From Trichobilharzia szidati (taxonomy: Eukaryota; Platyhelminthes; Trematoda; Strigeidida; Schistosomatidae): a stretch of DNA of 64,000 nucleotides. A program made the translations under genes and the position numbers. The notes below the pieces were generated by a model. The model was not told the origin of the DNA, did not search any database, and worked only from the letters and a program-made list of their open reading frames with translations. Below are positions 21,701-35,154 of the stretch, one piece after another. The DNA lies in NCBI GenBank assembly GCA_944472155.2, contig OX235277.1, forward strand, positions 18,734,804-18,798,803, given 5' to 3'. The number at the start of each line of letters is the position of its first letter. The first letter of the stretch is position 1.

Positions 21701-22155
21701 TTTTTTCTTAAAACTAAAGATAAACCGGATCGCAGCGCACGAAGCAAGTCTGGCAGAAGACAAAAACCACTTCGAAAGAACTGGCCAACGATTACTCCTG
21801 AGGAAATATTGATAGAGTAGAAAAATGTTAAGAAGATATTCATGAACCAGTACGTTGATTAAAACCTGCATGTGATGCGATGGTTTTGAATCCATAGTAG
21901 ACATAGAGAAAATCAAATAATGAGTATATAAAAGCTTGTTAGCCATCCGAAAACAGAGTTGAAAAAGACTATTTAAGAAAAATAACAAGAGAGATTACAA
22001 TATGAACAACAAAAATGATAAAATGACTCACATCTAGTAAGGTCTAAAGAGAAAACGACGAATATGAAACATACAGAGTTGTTGAAATGGGCTGATGCTA
22101 AAAGCGGTGAAAATGAAACTGAGAACAAAAAGAACAAATACTACCACTAGAGGCC
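18701..22155. other. Degenerate sequence interrupting the tandem array; unidentified relic
   Basis: About 19.7-22.1 kb is purine-rich on the plus strand and less AT-rich than its surroundings, with short open frames (for example 19713-19955, 20117-20329) that look like worn coding sequence. I cannot assign them; a decayed retroelement is the simplest reading because the flanking array resumes at 22335. A TA microsatellite lies at about 20737-20768. Confidence 0.35.
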
Positions 22156-22159
22156 CCAT

Positions 22160-22320
22160 TCATCTTGCAAAACGAGCTCGCCTACATACCGGAATGTCCT
22201 GAGTTCGAAACCCGGTAAGCTGGCACTATTGAAGACTCCAGTGGTACTCCCAGGTGTTTCAATGGTATACTCGTGACTAAATCCTGCAACCAATGAAATC
22301 AAATCCGTTCGAACCAGCAC
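22160..22320 (+). mobile_element. Smα-like SINE fragment
   Basis: B-box-like GAGTTCGAAAC (about 22200-22211). Then GGCACTATTGAAGACTCC, where the hammerhead core would sit, the conserved GGTACTCCCAGGTGTTTCAATGG, and a 3' half ending in GAACCAGCACTTG. The GAAA box and cleavage site have been deleted. Confidence 0.5.
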
Positions 22321-24282
22321 TTGTATAATAAGTTTTTATTTCGCTTGAAGTTGTGTTTCATGATCTATTCATTGATGAATTACACGATTATTTACAGTCA
22401 ATCAAAATACATGTAAATAATTAAACTGGATTCAAATATTGAATGTTGTTGTATGGAAATCAAAATACTTCGCGGAAATAAGAAATCTCAATACGAAATT
22501 AGCTAAGTACATTTCTGTGACATAACAAGGAGAATGATATTCGTTGGGAATCAACAGTTGGAGTTGTCTGCCACAGGATTGCGTACTCCAGATACTCCCT
22601 GCACTTATATAGATTTTTACGAAATAAGTCTTCTCAGCATTCAGACAAATAGCTTAACAATGCAATGAACATCGAGAAATTGAACTCTGATACAGATCCA
22701 CTTCTACATTTTACTTTACCCACCTGAATGCAGAAAGAATCTATGTGGCATTAATGTTAACTCTACTAACACATTATCCATAATCATATCTAATATGAAT
22801 AAAACACATATTTCCGGTTCGTTTATCTCTGGAAATCGAAAACTTGTCATCTGTGGATTTCAAAGAGTAATTGAAGCAGTCTTCCTTTTCTAAAAATCAA
22901 AGCTAATCATATGCATGATTTTCATATCACTCACCAGGATAATCCCCTGCGTAGAATAATATTAATCATAAAAGATGGTAGTGTTTTAGCAGTTATTCTG
23001 AGGAAGTGAGTCAGATAAAACTAAATTGATTTCTAAAAATGTAGGACCATATTCCATCGAAAGAAATCGACTCCACCGAGGATTTCACTGTTTGCTAAGT
23101 CGAATTTAACTTCAACGGAGGTATTTGCAGTGTGTTTTACCAATATTTTCAGATTTGATATGCCGTTAGCAAAAGTCTCACGGATAACTATGTATTGTGA
23201 CACTTCTGAAATCTAGTGATGATTTTCTTAGTGGCTTTTCTGTTAGGTATTACTTTCATCGATGCATTTCCCAATATCTTATGACAATACGTACATTGAT
23301 TTGACGTGTAAATGCTGAAAATGAATTCAAATATCAGGTATTGATCTCTAAAAATTGGTACTGGTTGCACATTCCAGAAATCTATATTCTAAATCAGTCA
23401 AATAAATTTCTTTTACATGTGAAGTCGAATGGTGTTCATCTTGAAACAGCAAAGCAAGATGTTGTTATTTTGTGGGTCGTACACCCGTGATATTCACTGC
23501 ATTCGTATGCTATTCCAATATTAATATTTTCAGTTTTTTTTTTTCGATACAAATAACTGCCTGAGGCCATCGCCATAGAACCAAACGATTCTCACATGTG
23601 AACTTCTGTCTTTTAATTTAGGTTTTTGAAGGCTGAATGAATATATGCGGCAAATACGACTACAAACATGATGTGATATCTATAATCGGATACAGTGAAA
23701 TCGAATTGTCAGTTTCAGACTGCACTTCCTCCATTGAGTCAAATATTTACAATATAGGCATCCTTAAGTTTTTTGAAGGAAGCATATACATGTAGGAAAT
23801 ACAAGCTGTCTTAATGCATCAAAGTATCCGATCTCACCAATTATATCATCTAAGGATAACGAATATAAAATTTATATATTGAGCACTTTGTCAGAAAAAT
23901 AATGAGAACATAAAGCAGTGAAAATGAGTAGGTTTAAATTTAATTATTTTCACAAATATGAGGCAACTGCCTATTCCATCAATTCGGAAGTCTAATGATG
24001 ATTAATTTTAGTTGTTACTCTGTCGTATATTATTTTCTTCGAAACATCTCGTACTGCTTCGCTGTCAATATGTCTACAGACTTGACGTGTAAATAATGGA
24101 ACTGAATTAAAATGCTTAAGTTTCGTGTCTGAAAGTTATTACCGTTTGTACACCTCGGAAATCTGAATTTGATGTCAAATAAATGTACTTATCTAAAACA
24201 ATACAGTGAATGGTGTTCTTTGAGAATCAACAATCCAAGAAATTGTTTACCTCAGCAATGGCATACCTCAGTTACTCCCTTC

Positions 24283-24283
24283 A

Positions 24284-24319
<36 letters not shown>
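24283..24319. repeat. TA microsatellite
   Basis: About 18 TA units. Confidence 0.9.
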
Positions 24320-24320
<1 letters not shown>

Positions 24321-24762
24321 ATACGACATCAGAGTTTGCAGTATTCTAAATTTTTCATTTTTTTACTTCGTACATCTCAATGGAGTAAAAATCGGTGTTG
24401 CACATAAAATAATCATAATAACGTAGTATCCTTGATTGTGATTACAAAAACACATTTCATGATTGCTTATTTTAGGCTTTTACATGTTTATATTCTACGG
24501 ATTTCAAAACAGAACCTTAGAATTGTGAGATATAGTTTAGAAGCTAACAAGTAACATCCAGTGTTATTATTCTTACGTGCTAACGAATCTGAGTGAAAAA
24601 AATATCATTTCAGAAGACGATGCAGTTTATTAGAAATGATACTGATAAGGTGAAACAGTGAAAACAAATTAGTCAAAATTTAATTACTTACACGAATTTG
24701 AGGTAACTGTCCATTCAACCACTTCGGAAATCTAGTGAGCATTTATTTTAGTGTTTAGATAG

Positions 24763-25077
24763 TTGGAGGCGATCGGCAGGAAGCCTTGGACTTACGTTTC
24801 GTGCTAGCTGGGACTTGTCAGCGAGGCGTACCTGAAACCTTGAAGGAACTCATGTCCCTTCTGAGATTCAAACCTGAGTCACCTAGTGCTGCAGTCATAG
24901 ACATTACCACTGAGCTATTTGGGCTCGCGATTGATCTCCTAAAGGACTGCAGTGGGTATTTTAATTGGACATTAATAACTAGTGTGACGTGTCTAGTCCT
25001 TTCTTTGGTGCAGACTGAATTCTACCAGTCAGGTTTGCGATGTGACTACCATTCTAAGAAGCTCGCCATCACGGTGT
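24763..25077. mobile_element. Composite SINE (tRNA-like module inverted, then GGAC-module)
   Basis: 24763-24958 on the minus strand carries an A-box-like TAGCTCAGTGGTA (complement of 24904-24917) and a B-box-like GGTTTGAATCTC (complement of about 24864-24875). 24961-25077 is a second module in plus orientation (ATTGGAC...ACTAGTG...GACTGAATTCTACCAGTC). Inserted in a unit of the tandem array. Copies are at 49951 and 54863 with different module order. Confidence 0.65.
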
Positions 25078-25984
25078 TTGTAAATTATTTTTATTGATAC
25101 ATTTCCCAAGGTCTTCAGTCAGTATTTCTATTGATTCTACATATAAATAGTGCAAGTGGGATCGAATAATTCATTCTGATGTTTGGAAATTCTTACTATT
25201 TGAACATTTCAGAAAATGAATTCGGAATCCGTTAAACTCATTTCTCCAACATAAGGTGAATGTCGTTCTTCGTGAAACTAAAATCCAACAAGTTTTCATC
25301 ATTGGGATCATGTACACAATATACTTCCCTCACATACACAACATTTCAATATCAAAATATCCAGGATATTTCTCCTTCCAAATTAATCGCTGCATAATGC
25401 AACTGAATTCGGAAGGAGTAAATTGTGATACAGATCTAATTCTGAATTTCAGTCAACTCATACTACAGAAATGACACATTATCCGAAAGTCAGACTCAAT
25501 AAGGTAAAGAACATATACTTTTCATTTGTTTATTCATAAGCCAGTAAATTCATTTAATCTCTAGAAATCCAAGCTTCATCAACGAAGTAAGTATCTATCA
25601 ATAACAGAATCTTGTGAAACAAATATTATATGTTTTACGCTTACCTGGGTGCGGAACTGTTTATGTCATACACATACAATGTACAAAGTGAAATCCTGAT
25701 TAATCGATGAAAGCGGATTCAGTACCACAATATTGCGTTAAAATTTACACAAGCCTATCAACTTTATGCACTGCAACTTTAAATACTGCTGTGGCACAGT
25801 TTCTATCTTCAGTTACATTTGTCTTTCATCCATTCATCTTAAATGATTTTGTTGACAATATTACTTAAGTTTTTGCGTGCTAATAACAATAGTGAGTTCA
25901 TTATCTAGTGTTGGTTTCTGAAACCACGTCCTCTTAAGGCATTTTAGATGTCTGAATTCGGAGTGAATTATATACATATCTCGA

Positions 25985-27915
25985 GTGTAACGAGGCGAAT
26001 TATGTCGCCAATTCTACTAATTAGCTAGTTAACCACTCGGTTTGAAGCCTGAAAAAGGAGGGAAAATTGGTTTTGGGACAAGCCACCCTGCCCAGAAAGT
26101 CAATCCAATCGTTAAAGAAACTTTGAGCAAAACAAAAATACAAAAACCAAATCTATTCTTCGATGGAATCGAAAAAATGGAATAAGGCCAGCTTGTGAAA
26201 TCCTTCGAGAAGCTAGTTAGCTGATTTGTTCTCTTTTAATGAAAGCATAAATGAGGATAGAAATACGGAATGTTCACATAATGTACGAGGCTGGGAAGGC
26301 TGAGATGATACTGCACAGAAGTACTTGGAATCTGAGAGAATAAGTGGAACAGATGTGGAATATCCGAAGTTTTAACTTTATAGTCAACAATCTGCTCCCT
26401 TTACTGAGACGACAACCAGGAGCAGACTGAAGAGTTGGCTATCATGATGTCACCCATAGCAGGCCGAGCTCTTATGTCGTCTGAAACAACCTCCTCCAGT
26501 CTTATGAAAACAAGATTCAAGTTAAAAGGAAAGAAGGTTACAATCATCAAGTGCTACACACCTACAAACAATCCAGAATGAGAGAAGAAGGAACATTTCT
26601 ATAAACAATGCTACTAGAAGCAACATAAAAGTCCTATTGGGACATATGAATGCCATAATGAGAGCACAAATCACAGGAAGAGGAATAATCATGGGTACAA
26701 TTGCTGTCGGAGAATGAATGACTATGGTAAACTCTTCACAGACAACTGAGCCTTCACTGACTAGGTTATTGGAGGTAGCGTGTAAAAGCATAAGGATATG
26801 CACAAGACAACATGAATTTCATACCAAAAATCAGACAGACTTCATCTCAGTCTTAGGGATACGCAGACACAGTGAGCTGGACAGAGAATTGAGAAGTGAA
26901 ACACATGTGATTTCGGACCGATACCTAATTCAGGTAACCTTCACTATATTGTTGAACGACTTCAAATCGACTGAAGATAGACCACAATTCACTTTCAACA
27001 TTCAGAAACTGAAATAGAGTAGCTACCTTGCCAGGCTACCAAAGGACGCGATATGCGCCTCTGTAGGATCTCGGGGAGAATATTGTTCTCGTCCATTCCA
27101 AGTTAAATTCTAATTCGCATCATCCTGGACAGACAAAAACATGCATTTGGTTCAGGTGCAAATCATGTATAGATCAAATCGCAACTCGATTTGTCATAAC
27201 CGAAGAAGACACTGAAAAGCAGCAAAATCGTTGCCTAAGTTTCATTGACTAACAACAACAACAACCATCATTCTTCGTCAACGGAACAAATCTGAGAGAA
27301 GTTACTTACTCCACTTCACACCACAGTTTAAATTACAAACGACACCAAAAATGAGGATGTCAAAGCCAGAAATGGAAAGGTAAGATAGACACTCATCACT
27401 GTGAAATCAGTTTGAAAGTCTTCTGAACTCAGCATTAATAATACAATCGGATTTTCAACACCAATATTAAGTCACTTCTTCTATACAGGTCAGAAACTTG
27501 AAATGTCACGAAAGACATTTCCAGCAGGTTGTAGCAGAGTTCTGTCAAGAACTTCTTCTACTGTTCTATACTCAAAATCAGATGATAAGTCAGAAAGAAT
27601 TAGCAACAAGAAACTTTGGTGGCGAACCAACCTATTTTTCAACAAATTACCAAAGTTGGGGATGGTTTGGATATACAGTGAGGAAAACATAGGTTGATAT
27701 CGCCCACCAGACAAACCTTCGAATGAAAGCCGAGTAAAAACTGACAGTTTAAGCGTTTGTCTGGGCATAAAGTAGAGTAGATCGTGCGAGAAGAGGTTGA
27801 AAGTTTATGAACAGCCGTGAATCCAGCTAAAGTGGACTGTAGAGAACAGGGCTAAATGTTGATGTGCAGTTGAAGCCCTGTGTTCTACTTGAGACCCAAG
27901 GGAATTAAAATACAG
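25985..27915 (+). mobile_element. RTE-like non-LTR relic (endonuclease and C-terminus, RT deleted)
   Basis: About 26250-27020 resembles an APE-type endonuclease. A degenerate start (IRNVHIMYEAGKAEMI) is followed by a broken region around 26720-26950 matching the ..F.DLC.FN.LVIGG..FPH...HK.TW pattern (VIGGS and PHKDMHK in shifting frames). 27590-27720 resembles the ISN..LW.RT......RRW.WIGHTLRK region, and 27850-27900 gives AVEALCST-DPRE. The RT core is missing between them. Inserted in the tandem array, which resumes at about 27920. Confidence 0.55.
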
Positions 27916-30000
27916 CGTAACTAGGCTACTGGCGTCCTTCGTCAAACGACATTCAAGCATGTTATGCTCAGAATCCTTTACCGGAGATACTCGGTGCACA
28001 TACACAACATTCCAATATCAACGATTCCTGTATTTATCTCTCCCAAAGCAAGTAACTGCTTAATGCAGCTGAAAACGAACAAAGTCAATTCTGATACAAA
28101 TCTACTTCTGAATTTCAATCAACGGGTGTCATTCAAAAATAAATCAATTTTGCACATAGAACTGCAAAAAAGACACATTATCTGAAAGTCAGACTCCATA
28201 AGTTAAAGAACACACATTTGTCAGTTGTTTAAGGTGAAGCCAGTTAATTCATTTAATCTTTGAATATAAAATGCGATCATAGAAGTAATACTCTTTCATA
28301 AATATAGTGTAACCAGTCTAATAAAATCAAACAGGCTCACGTTTTCTACTCGCTGAAATTTATAAATATTTTGATGTTTGTTACACGGCGTATTAGAAAA
28401 TAAGGTGTCTGTATGATGCGGTTCTAATGAAGCAACTTCAAAAGCTTTGATTTTTGTTGTCGTTAAGATGAGAGTAATTTCTACCAATAGATTAACCGTA
28501 TTCGACAGTTGTTTCGTCCTAGTTTGGGGCTCTTCATCAGTACGCATCCGCCTGAGTTACAAGGTGAGAAGGTCCTGGGTTCGACCTCGGTGGGTGCGTA
28601 CTGATGAAGAGTCCCAAACACCTGTCTAGTACTCCCAGGTTTTCCAATGCTTCTGTTACCAATGTCAGCTCATGATAAAATCCTGTAACCAATCAAAACC
28701 CTATAAACCAATACTTGAAGATTTACCGTATTCATTTGAAATTGTTCTTGTGATCCGATGTGCTTACAATGAAACCGAATACAAATATTCAGTGTTGGTG
28801 TCTGAATATAAGTATTTCAGAAATCTGAATTTGAAATCAGTTAATTGCACTTCACAAACCTCACTAGGCTGATAATTTTCGCCATTAAGAAACGATCTTT
28901 TAAGTTCTGATCATTGAGATCTTGTGTTCGAGATATTTCCTCGGTATACACTATCAATCGTTCAGGTATTTGTTTCATTCCAAAGAAATTTCTGCATGAT
29001 TAGATCACCTTGAGACAAATCCGGTTGTCGCATAGATTCACTGCTACATCAATAATTTTATGCACCTAAATTAAAGATGAGTCTGTTTTGCACTTGGAAT
29101 GCGCATATTGACAAAACAGGCTATGAAGAACTCATAACCTGCGTATTTTAAAGTGGTAAGCAAAAAGGTTTCCTTTTTTTAAAATTCTAAAGCCAATCAG
29201 ATGCATAAATTTTGTATTGCTCACCGTAAACATCATCTGAGCGAAAAAGTATTTTTTGGGTATTAGAAGTGATACTGACAAGGTGAGGCAATGAAACAAA
29301 GTCAGTCTAAACTCAATTAATCTACATAAATTTAAGGCAATATTTCATTGCCCAACAAATCTCCACTGAGTATTTTACTGACTGCCCAGTTATATTTAAA
29401 TTCTGTCAAGATATTTAAAATAATTTTTTTAAATCACCTGTGTTCTGATGTGATATGTCCATGGCAAAACTTTCATGGGTAACTTTGTAATGCACAACAT
29501 CTACAATGTAGTGATTTTTTAGTGACTGTTCTGTTGGATATTAATTTCATCAATACTTTTTTCATTATCTTTCCTCGATGCATCTACTGAGTCAACGTGT
29601 AAATGATGGATGATATGCCAATAACAGAACAGAATTCGAATATCTAATGCTGACGTCTAAAAAATACATCATTTTACACCTGGAAATTTAACTTCGGAGT
29701 CACTTGAATAAATTGCTTCCATTTGTGAAGGTAAGTGGTGTTCACCATGAAACAACAATGCATGGAGCTGCCATCCTTTGGATCGTGTGCTGGAGATACC
29801 CAACATCTTCCATAGTTATCTGTTTCTATTTATGCATACGTATGTATATATATCGCTACGTGATTCAGTCAACGTCGGCAAAAGTCTTGCGTCGTATTTG
29901 TAAACAATAGAACGTTGCTCTTAGAATAGCCAAAACTGAATCCCTTATGAAGTGACAACTTATTTTCTTTTGTGTAATTTCTTTCATATGGAATGAATTC
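27916..30000. repeat. Diverged ~750-bp tandem repeat array, second part
   Basis: Units resume at 27930 (GAGATACTCGGTGCACATACACAACATTCC), 28740 (GATCCGATGTG...AATATTCAGTGTTGGTGTCTG), 28900 and 29500-29790 (GTCAACGTGTAAATGATGG, then GTGGTGTTCACCATGAAACAACAATGC). 25256-25474 and 27964-28185 share a loosely conserved open stretch (HIHNI.IS....F.S......MQL). This is most likely a consequence of repeat homology rather than a gene. Confidence 0.5.
28465..28722 (+). mobile_element. Smα-like SINE with inverted hammerhead remnants
   Basis: B-box-like GGGTTCGACCTC at 28577-28588. Downstream, GTGCGTACTGATGAAGAGTCCC (split here: GTGCGTACTG then ATGAAGAGTCCC) is followed by CCTGTCTAGTACTCCCAGG. Upstream is an inverted copy (28498-28546) that still has GGACGAAAC on the minus strand. 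Stem I GTACTG can pair with TAGTAC on the plus copy, but the GAAA box is deleted there. Ends with the shared 3' half (CTCATGATAAAATCCTG..AACCAATC). Confidence 0.55.
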
Positions 30001-33000
30001 ACTATGTATTTTGTATCATGCTGCTAGGAAAATTTCGTCAACTGTTTAATTTATATCCAGACCAAAAGAATTGCATGTTTTCATAATTTATATATATTCT
30101 CACTTTCAACGTTTTCTGAAAATTTTAATTTATATATATTGTGACTTATGTTGTTTATGAAATATAATACACAAATAAGGGAATGTATGATGCTATGCCA
30201 TCGAAATTCATGAAATTTTCACGAATATGGGTAATTTTTCTGCTGTATAAACTTACGAATATTTTGAGAGTTTTAATGGATCTCCAGTCATACTTAAGTT
30301 TCATTACTATATTTTACATCGTGTATGTGATATATTTATCTCTATCCTTCAGCAAGGTCCCATCCTGCTTTCAATCGGAACCTAATTTTAACTATGAGTG
30401 CTGATTAATGTAATTAAAAAAGCATACTTCATCCACTCTTCAAATGTTCACCCCCTTGTACACTGTTTAAGTGATTCTGTTTGACTTGCCATTCATGGGT
30501 TTGTCGCCCTACAGGCACCTGGCTTCGTGCATATACGCTGGTTAGGTAAACTTGCGCTGGGGCTGCTGCTGCGAACCTTTAGTCCTATGCATCTGGAAAA
30601 CTGATGTGTAGGATTATCGTAGTGAAACTTTGGGCAGTGGATTACTCGGCTAATGAGTTGATGAAGAGTGCAGCCAACTGTGTGAATTAATGTGAACTGC
30701 ATGCTGCTAGTGAAAATAGAAAGTTTCCAAATGTGATCCTATTTGTCCTTGACGCAATCAGCACATATAAATATTTCTTATATTTCAAAATAATTATTCT
30801 TCGTAGGGCAATCAAATCATCACCCTGTACCATGTCAGTACCTCGATAATTATTAACCTTTTTCTATTTGAGATTTAGAAGTTTAAACTGGTCATTGAAC
30901 CGTATTAAGCTCATGCGTTTGTAAGTGTGAAAACGTCATGGATATTCTCGCTTGTTCTTCCATCTTGTTACTACCAACTAATAGAAGCCTTATTTCATAC
31001 TGACTGTTTCCATAACTCCAACTTCATGAAACATATCGCAAAATGTCAACCAGCGTAATCAGTTTGCAAACGTTATACCCAGGTACCGAAGTGTTTATAA
31101 AAGTGTCACTGAGAAATCATTGCAAAACATTAAACCACTTCATGTTTTTCTATCAGTACAAACACCAGCCAACATGTCAGAGACTTTTGAAAATCTGAAC
31201 ACACATAATGCAACTAATTGTTTGAAAAGTTGCAATTCGTATTTAAAAAATACACTTACTGAACTCTATATAGTTAACCAGCATATTAGTTTAGCAGATA
31301 TTATTTTGAAATTAAAAATTACGTAAATTTCTCTTTTTTGATAAACGGCTTAATTTTTATAATGGACATTACCCTACAGTTTTTTCTTGTGCATTACCTT
31401 CTATCACTCGAAGTTTGATTAGGTGAAAGCAATACTTTATGGTAAATTCCTAAATGAACACTGAAAGAACCAGGATAAGTAGTTCAGCGAAGAGTCCTTT
31501 TGGTAAATTCATTTTCTGTAACTGTACAATCACATTTATGCACAGCATTTGCTTGTGAAAGTGGATGGTGAGAAAGAGATGAATCATGGGAAGAACAGGT
31601 GCAAACACTAGTCAATGCATGTCTGCAGTTGAACAGAAGTAATAGAACTACGCATTGAGATAAATAGTTTCGTAAGTGAATTGGAATTGAACTGCACATG
31701 GAAAGAAAGGAGATATTATGCTACCTAAGAGCACCAAAGGGAAAATGAGTCAGAAGTTGTCAGAAAAAGACAATAAGTAAAGTGCTCAGGTCAAAAATAC
31801 TAATAGGTTCAGTATATGTTGATAAAAGTGGGTGAAAGATGTATTTTTGTAAGCACGGCTCCAATCTCTTTATCGAAATGACCTTTACTTCAGAAGTGCA
31901 AAACACTTGAAAGCGGATTACCTCCGTAAGGCTACTTTGCAGTTTTTAGATGACCTTGAAGGAGGAGTTTATTGAGATAGCGTGACCAGTATTCACAAGA
32001 TGTCCAATTATTGGAGCTGCTACTTTTCTACAGCCATTTGGCATACTATTCCTGAACCATTTTATATTTATTCATGCTTCATATCTTGACGTTTAAGGAA
32101 GACTGCTTCAAGAGTCCAGTGGCTTTCCTAATTCCACATTCAGTTATCCACCTCAAATGTATTAGCTTTCAAAGACGACATTATTTGAGGATCACATTCG
32201 CAGGTGTGCTAAATATTGCTCCCGCTTCGAAAACTGTCAATTCATAGTGATATCATCAATCAGAAACTCTGAATAATAATAACAATGAGATTGATTCTGT
32301 TTCACATTTACGTATCAAAGTGCTTGAAAAATAGGGCATTTGTTTTTCCATACATTTTTTCAAATATATTACGATACGGAAACCAATCATGTGCAAAAAT
32401 ACAAAATTTGTTGACACTAAAAAATGCAATTATTCACCTGCTCTCTCTGATTGAAAAATAGTTAAAAATAAACAGTGAAATGTTTCAAAAACACTCAGTA
32501 AACGTCTTTAATACTTGAAACAAACAAATATCCTTTTATGAAAAGAGCATCAACTTATCATTATAGACTACCCAGCATATGTTTACATGATTAAAGTTCT
32601 AAAACTGGCCAGTGAAATGGACTTTATCGTTGTTTGCTCGTGAATTTCAGCTGCATTTTGGGTCCTACTTAAATCAGATTCTTGTGTTCATTGAAGAGGG
32701 CGCCACAAACGCTGAGAAAAATAATTACTGAATAGCGAAATTTTTTGTGATGTCATTCGTTCACTTAAAGAATAAATATTTATCACATGCACCTTGTATG
32801 AGCAAGTTTGCATTACCTTTTCCTTCATCAGATAACTAATTTTAGTGCTGAGACCAATTTGAAATATAGTCGCCTGAATTCACTAAAAATTCTGCACACC
32901 CTCAGGATAGATTACAATATATAAGGGTCATCAAAGCATCCAGTAACTAGGTTGTAGAAAAATGCGAATATTGACACAAGTGTATTAAGACGTTCCCTAC

Positions 33001-34745
33001 TTATTTCTCAATTAGAGTGCTTGTACGTTAAGTTAACCTGGGAAAAAGCTTTTAGAATCACTTTTAGGCTTTTCTATTTCGAAACTGAAATACACTGAAC
33101 TGGAATATGACAGGGATTGCATTTCTTGCCAAGAAAATATAAATGCTTTGATAACCAACTAAATTATAATTAGTTCTGAGTAGGAATGACATCCAACAAA
33201 GCTTACGTTTGCTGTTTTCATTACTCAAACTCCTTAATTTCGCCTTGGTTACAATAATGCCAGTCGGTAATTTCTTGTAACCAGATATGAAAATTTTCTG
33301 TGTGCATTATGTGTAGCAGAATTTTATTGAAATATGATCTCACTGACATCTCAATTAACATCCGTGAAACAGCTTGTGCAGTTGGTGCAAAATAATCACA
33401 AAAATAACGAATATGCTTCTTACGTTTCTCTGAATATAGATGTATGCGATAACGCCCATTTTCATAATTCAGGATTTACATATCACGCAAATGATACGAA
33501 GACTTAACATTTCTCAAATTGAGAATCAGGTTTTGAATTCAGCATATATATATATATATATAAATACGAATTGTGAAACGGACAAGCGGGGTAAGCGAGA
33601 GACTAGCTACAAAGTTGATGCTAACATCGACATAATAATTGATATAATTTTTGAATTATATCCAGTGTACATGGATTAGATAAAACCAGTTGCTTATATG
33701 GGTATCAGTCTGGAATTCGCAAAACCTTATCAATTAAAGAAAAGAAGAAATACGTAAAGTTCTGCGGAAGCTTATTTTCACTCGCTGAACCACTCTCAGA
33801 TCTCCTCAGACTTTTAGTGAGCAGAAATGAAAATGTACATTATTATAGCACTTCATATTGACAGATTACGGCATGTTTGTAGCTAGCATAATAATGTTCA
33901 GTTTGATGAAACCGATGGTGGATGGATGACCTATATTTATAGGCAAACAGAAACAGGTGAATTCGTACGTGCGTACAGCAACTGGCGAATTCGACTGTCC
34001 ATCTTCCTAGTCCTTCGAAAAATCCAAATGACAATGCGATTGGTTTGATTTGTCAATAGGTGATGATGTCTTTTCAGAAATGTGTCTACACTCTCGATAA
34101 GTCTATACTCTACTGTGTGCTCTGTATCCTAATTAAAATAAACATCTGCGTTTTGCAAGTTATTTTTAAAATGAACACAGGCTAAATTCTTAGAATTTGA
34201 CAGCTCAAAAGTGCACCCAGTCAAATCACTTTATAAAGACTCTCTCTGTTACATTCATAATAATCATTTTAGTAATAAGTCATAATAGCACACGATGAAC
34301 GACTTTCGTTGTTCTTTTACACTTCTGCAAATTAAACATACTCTGGTCAAGCTTAGGAGTATTCGAAAACACTATAGTTACTTGATTTCAAACAACCGCG
34401 TTATTCCAGAATTATGATTAAAGTAAAACAGATATTAAGCCAACTCAAGCATTATGTTAAGTGGATAGCTGAATATTCACTGATCCTTTATTGTGCGATG
34501 TTACTAGGAGTATATAAGTGTAAATTTCGGGACACACCTACCACCTCATTTCATATATGTCAACAAGATGGTTACATTAAATACGGATTCAATGAATATA
34601 GAATTATTAGTGACGCCGAGTTAGTTCTAACATTCACCGTTGGCTGATTAATCAAGTAATTCGGCACAAATGCATATGAATTCTTACCGATTTCATCATA
34701 ATCTGAAAAAAAAGTAAAGTAAATTTCTGGATTAGCTAAAGAAAT
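30001..34745. other. AT-rich sequence with one GC-richer patch
   Basis: 30490-30700 is GC-richer with a 69-codon minus frame of no known family. A short TA microsatellite is at about 33544-33563. No gene recognised. 32360-32420 resembles a motif of the tandem array (AACCAATCATGTGCA), too weak to call. Confidence 0.35.
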
Positions 34746-34751
34746 AAAAGT

Positions 34752-34900
34752 TTACCAGGGAGCATTATTATTCCCTTGGGCTCCGAGTGGAACATAGGGA
34801 TTCAACAACACATATCTACTCTGTTTTGTTCTCTGCCGTCCTCTTCAGTTGGGTCTCCGATTGACCATAATCTCTCATCTTCTCTAGAGAGTGATTTAAA
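34752..34900 (-). mobile_element. RTE-like 3' tail, inverted
   Basis: On the minus strand it runs through degenerate C-terminal coding (TGTTGAATCCCTATGTTCCACTC, here split as TGTTGAATCCCTATG and TTCCACTC) to CCCAAGGGAATAATAATGC. This is the same ending as the copies at 12.15 and 27.88 kb. Confidence 0.6.
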
Positions 34901-35154
34901 GAAAATACATTTGTTCAATTAGTAGCCTGTATTACTGTGAACGAAAATGCAGTATATCATCTTCGTCTTTAGATACAGTGACTGGTTCCTGAAAACCTCC
35001 TCCAGAAGTTACGAATGAAACAAATTCTTGTAAGAGATTTGTTTTTCCTTAAGTGAAATTGAATGTTAGTCTGCGATTACTTAGAAAAGAAAATGTGCAA
35101 TCTATTCAAGGAGTGAGAACAAGGAAGTACTGGACAGCTTTTTTTTCCTTATTT

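Larger units (their letters stand above)
22335..25980. repeat. Diverged ~750-bp tandem repeat array, main part
   Basis: Ordered motifs recur: ACGTGTAAAT...GAATTCAAATAT at about 22410, 23309 and 24080; related forms at about 25137 and 25893. Each is followed by a CGGAAATCTGAATTTG-type block, a GAATGGTGTTC...GAAAC block, a TACTC..GATACTCCC block and an ATTCCAATATCAATATTTCC block. Spacing is about 770 bp (23309 to 24080) and about 740 bp (24080 to 25137 after subtracting the ~315-bp SINE). The first interval is longer. Identity by eye is perhaps 65-75%. No coding capacity is shared. Confidence 0.6.

Noticed and set aside
21581..21988. 135-codon minus-strand frame
   Set aside because: No family resemblance; it lies in worn, purine-rich relic sequence whose complement gives long chance frames.
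24283..24319. TA tract as a promoter
   Set aside because: A simple microsatellite with no neighbouring gene.
25256..25474. Conserved small protein shared with 27964-28185
   Set aside because: The similarity extends equally into flanking non-coding parts of the repeat unit, so it reflects repeat homology and not protein constraint.
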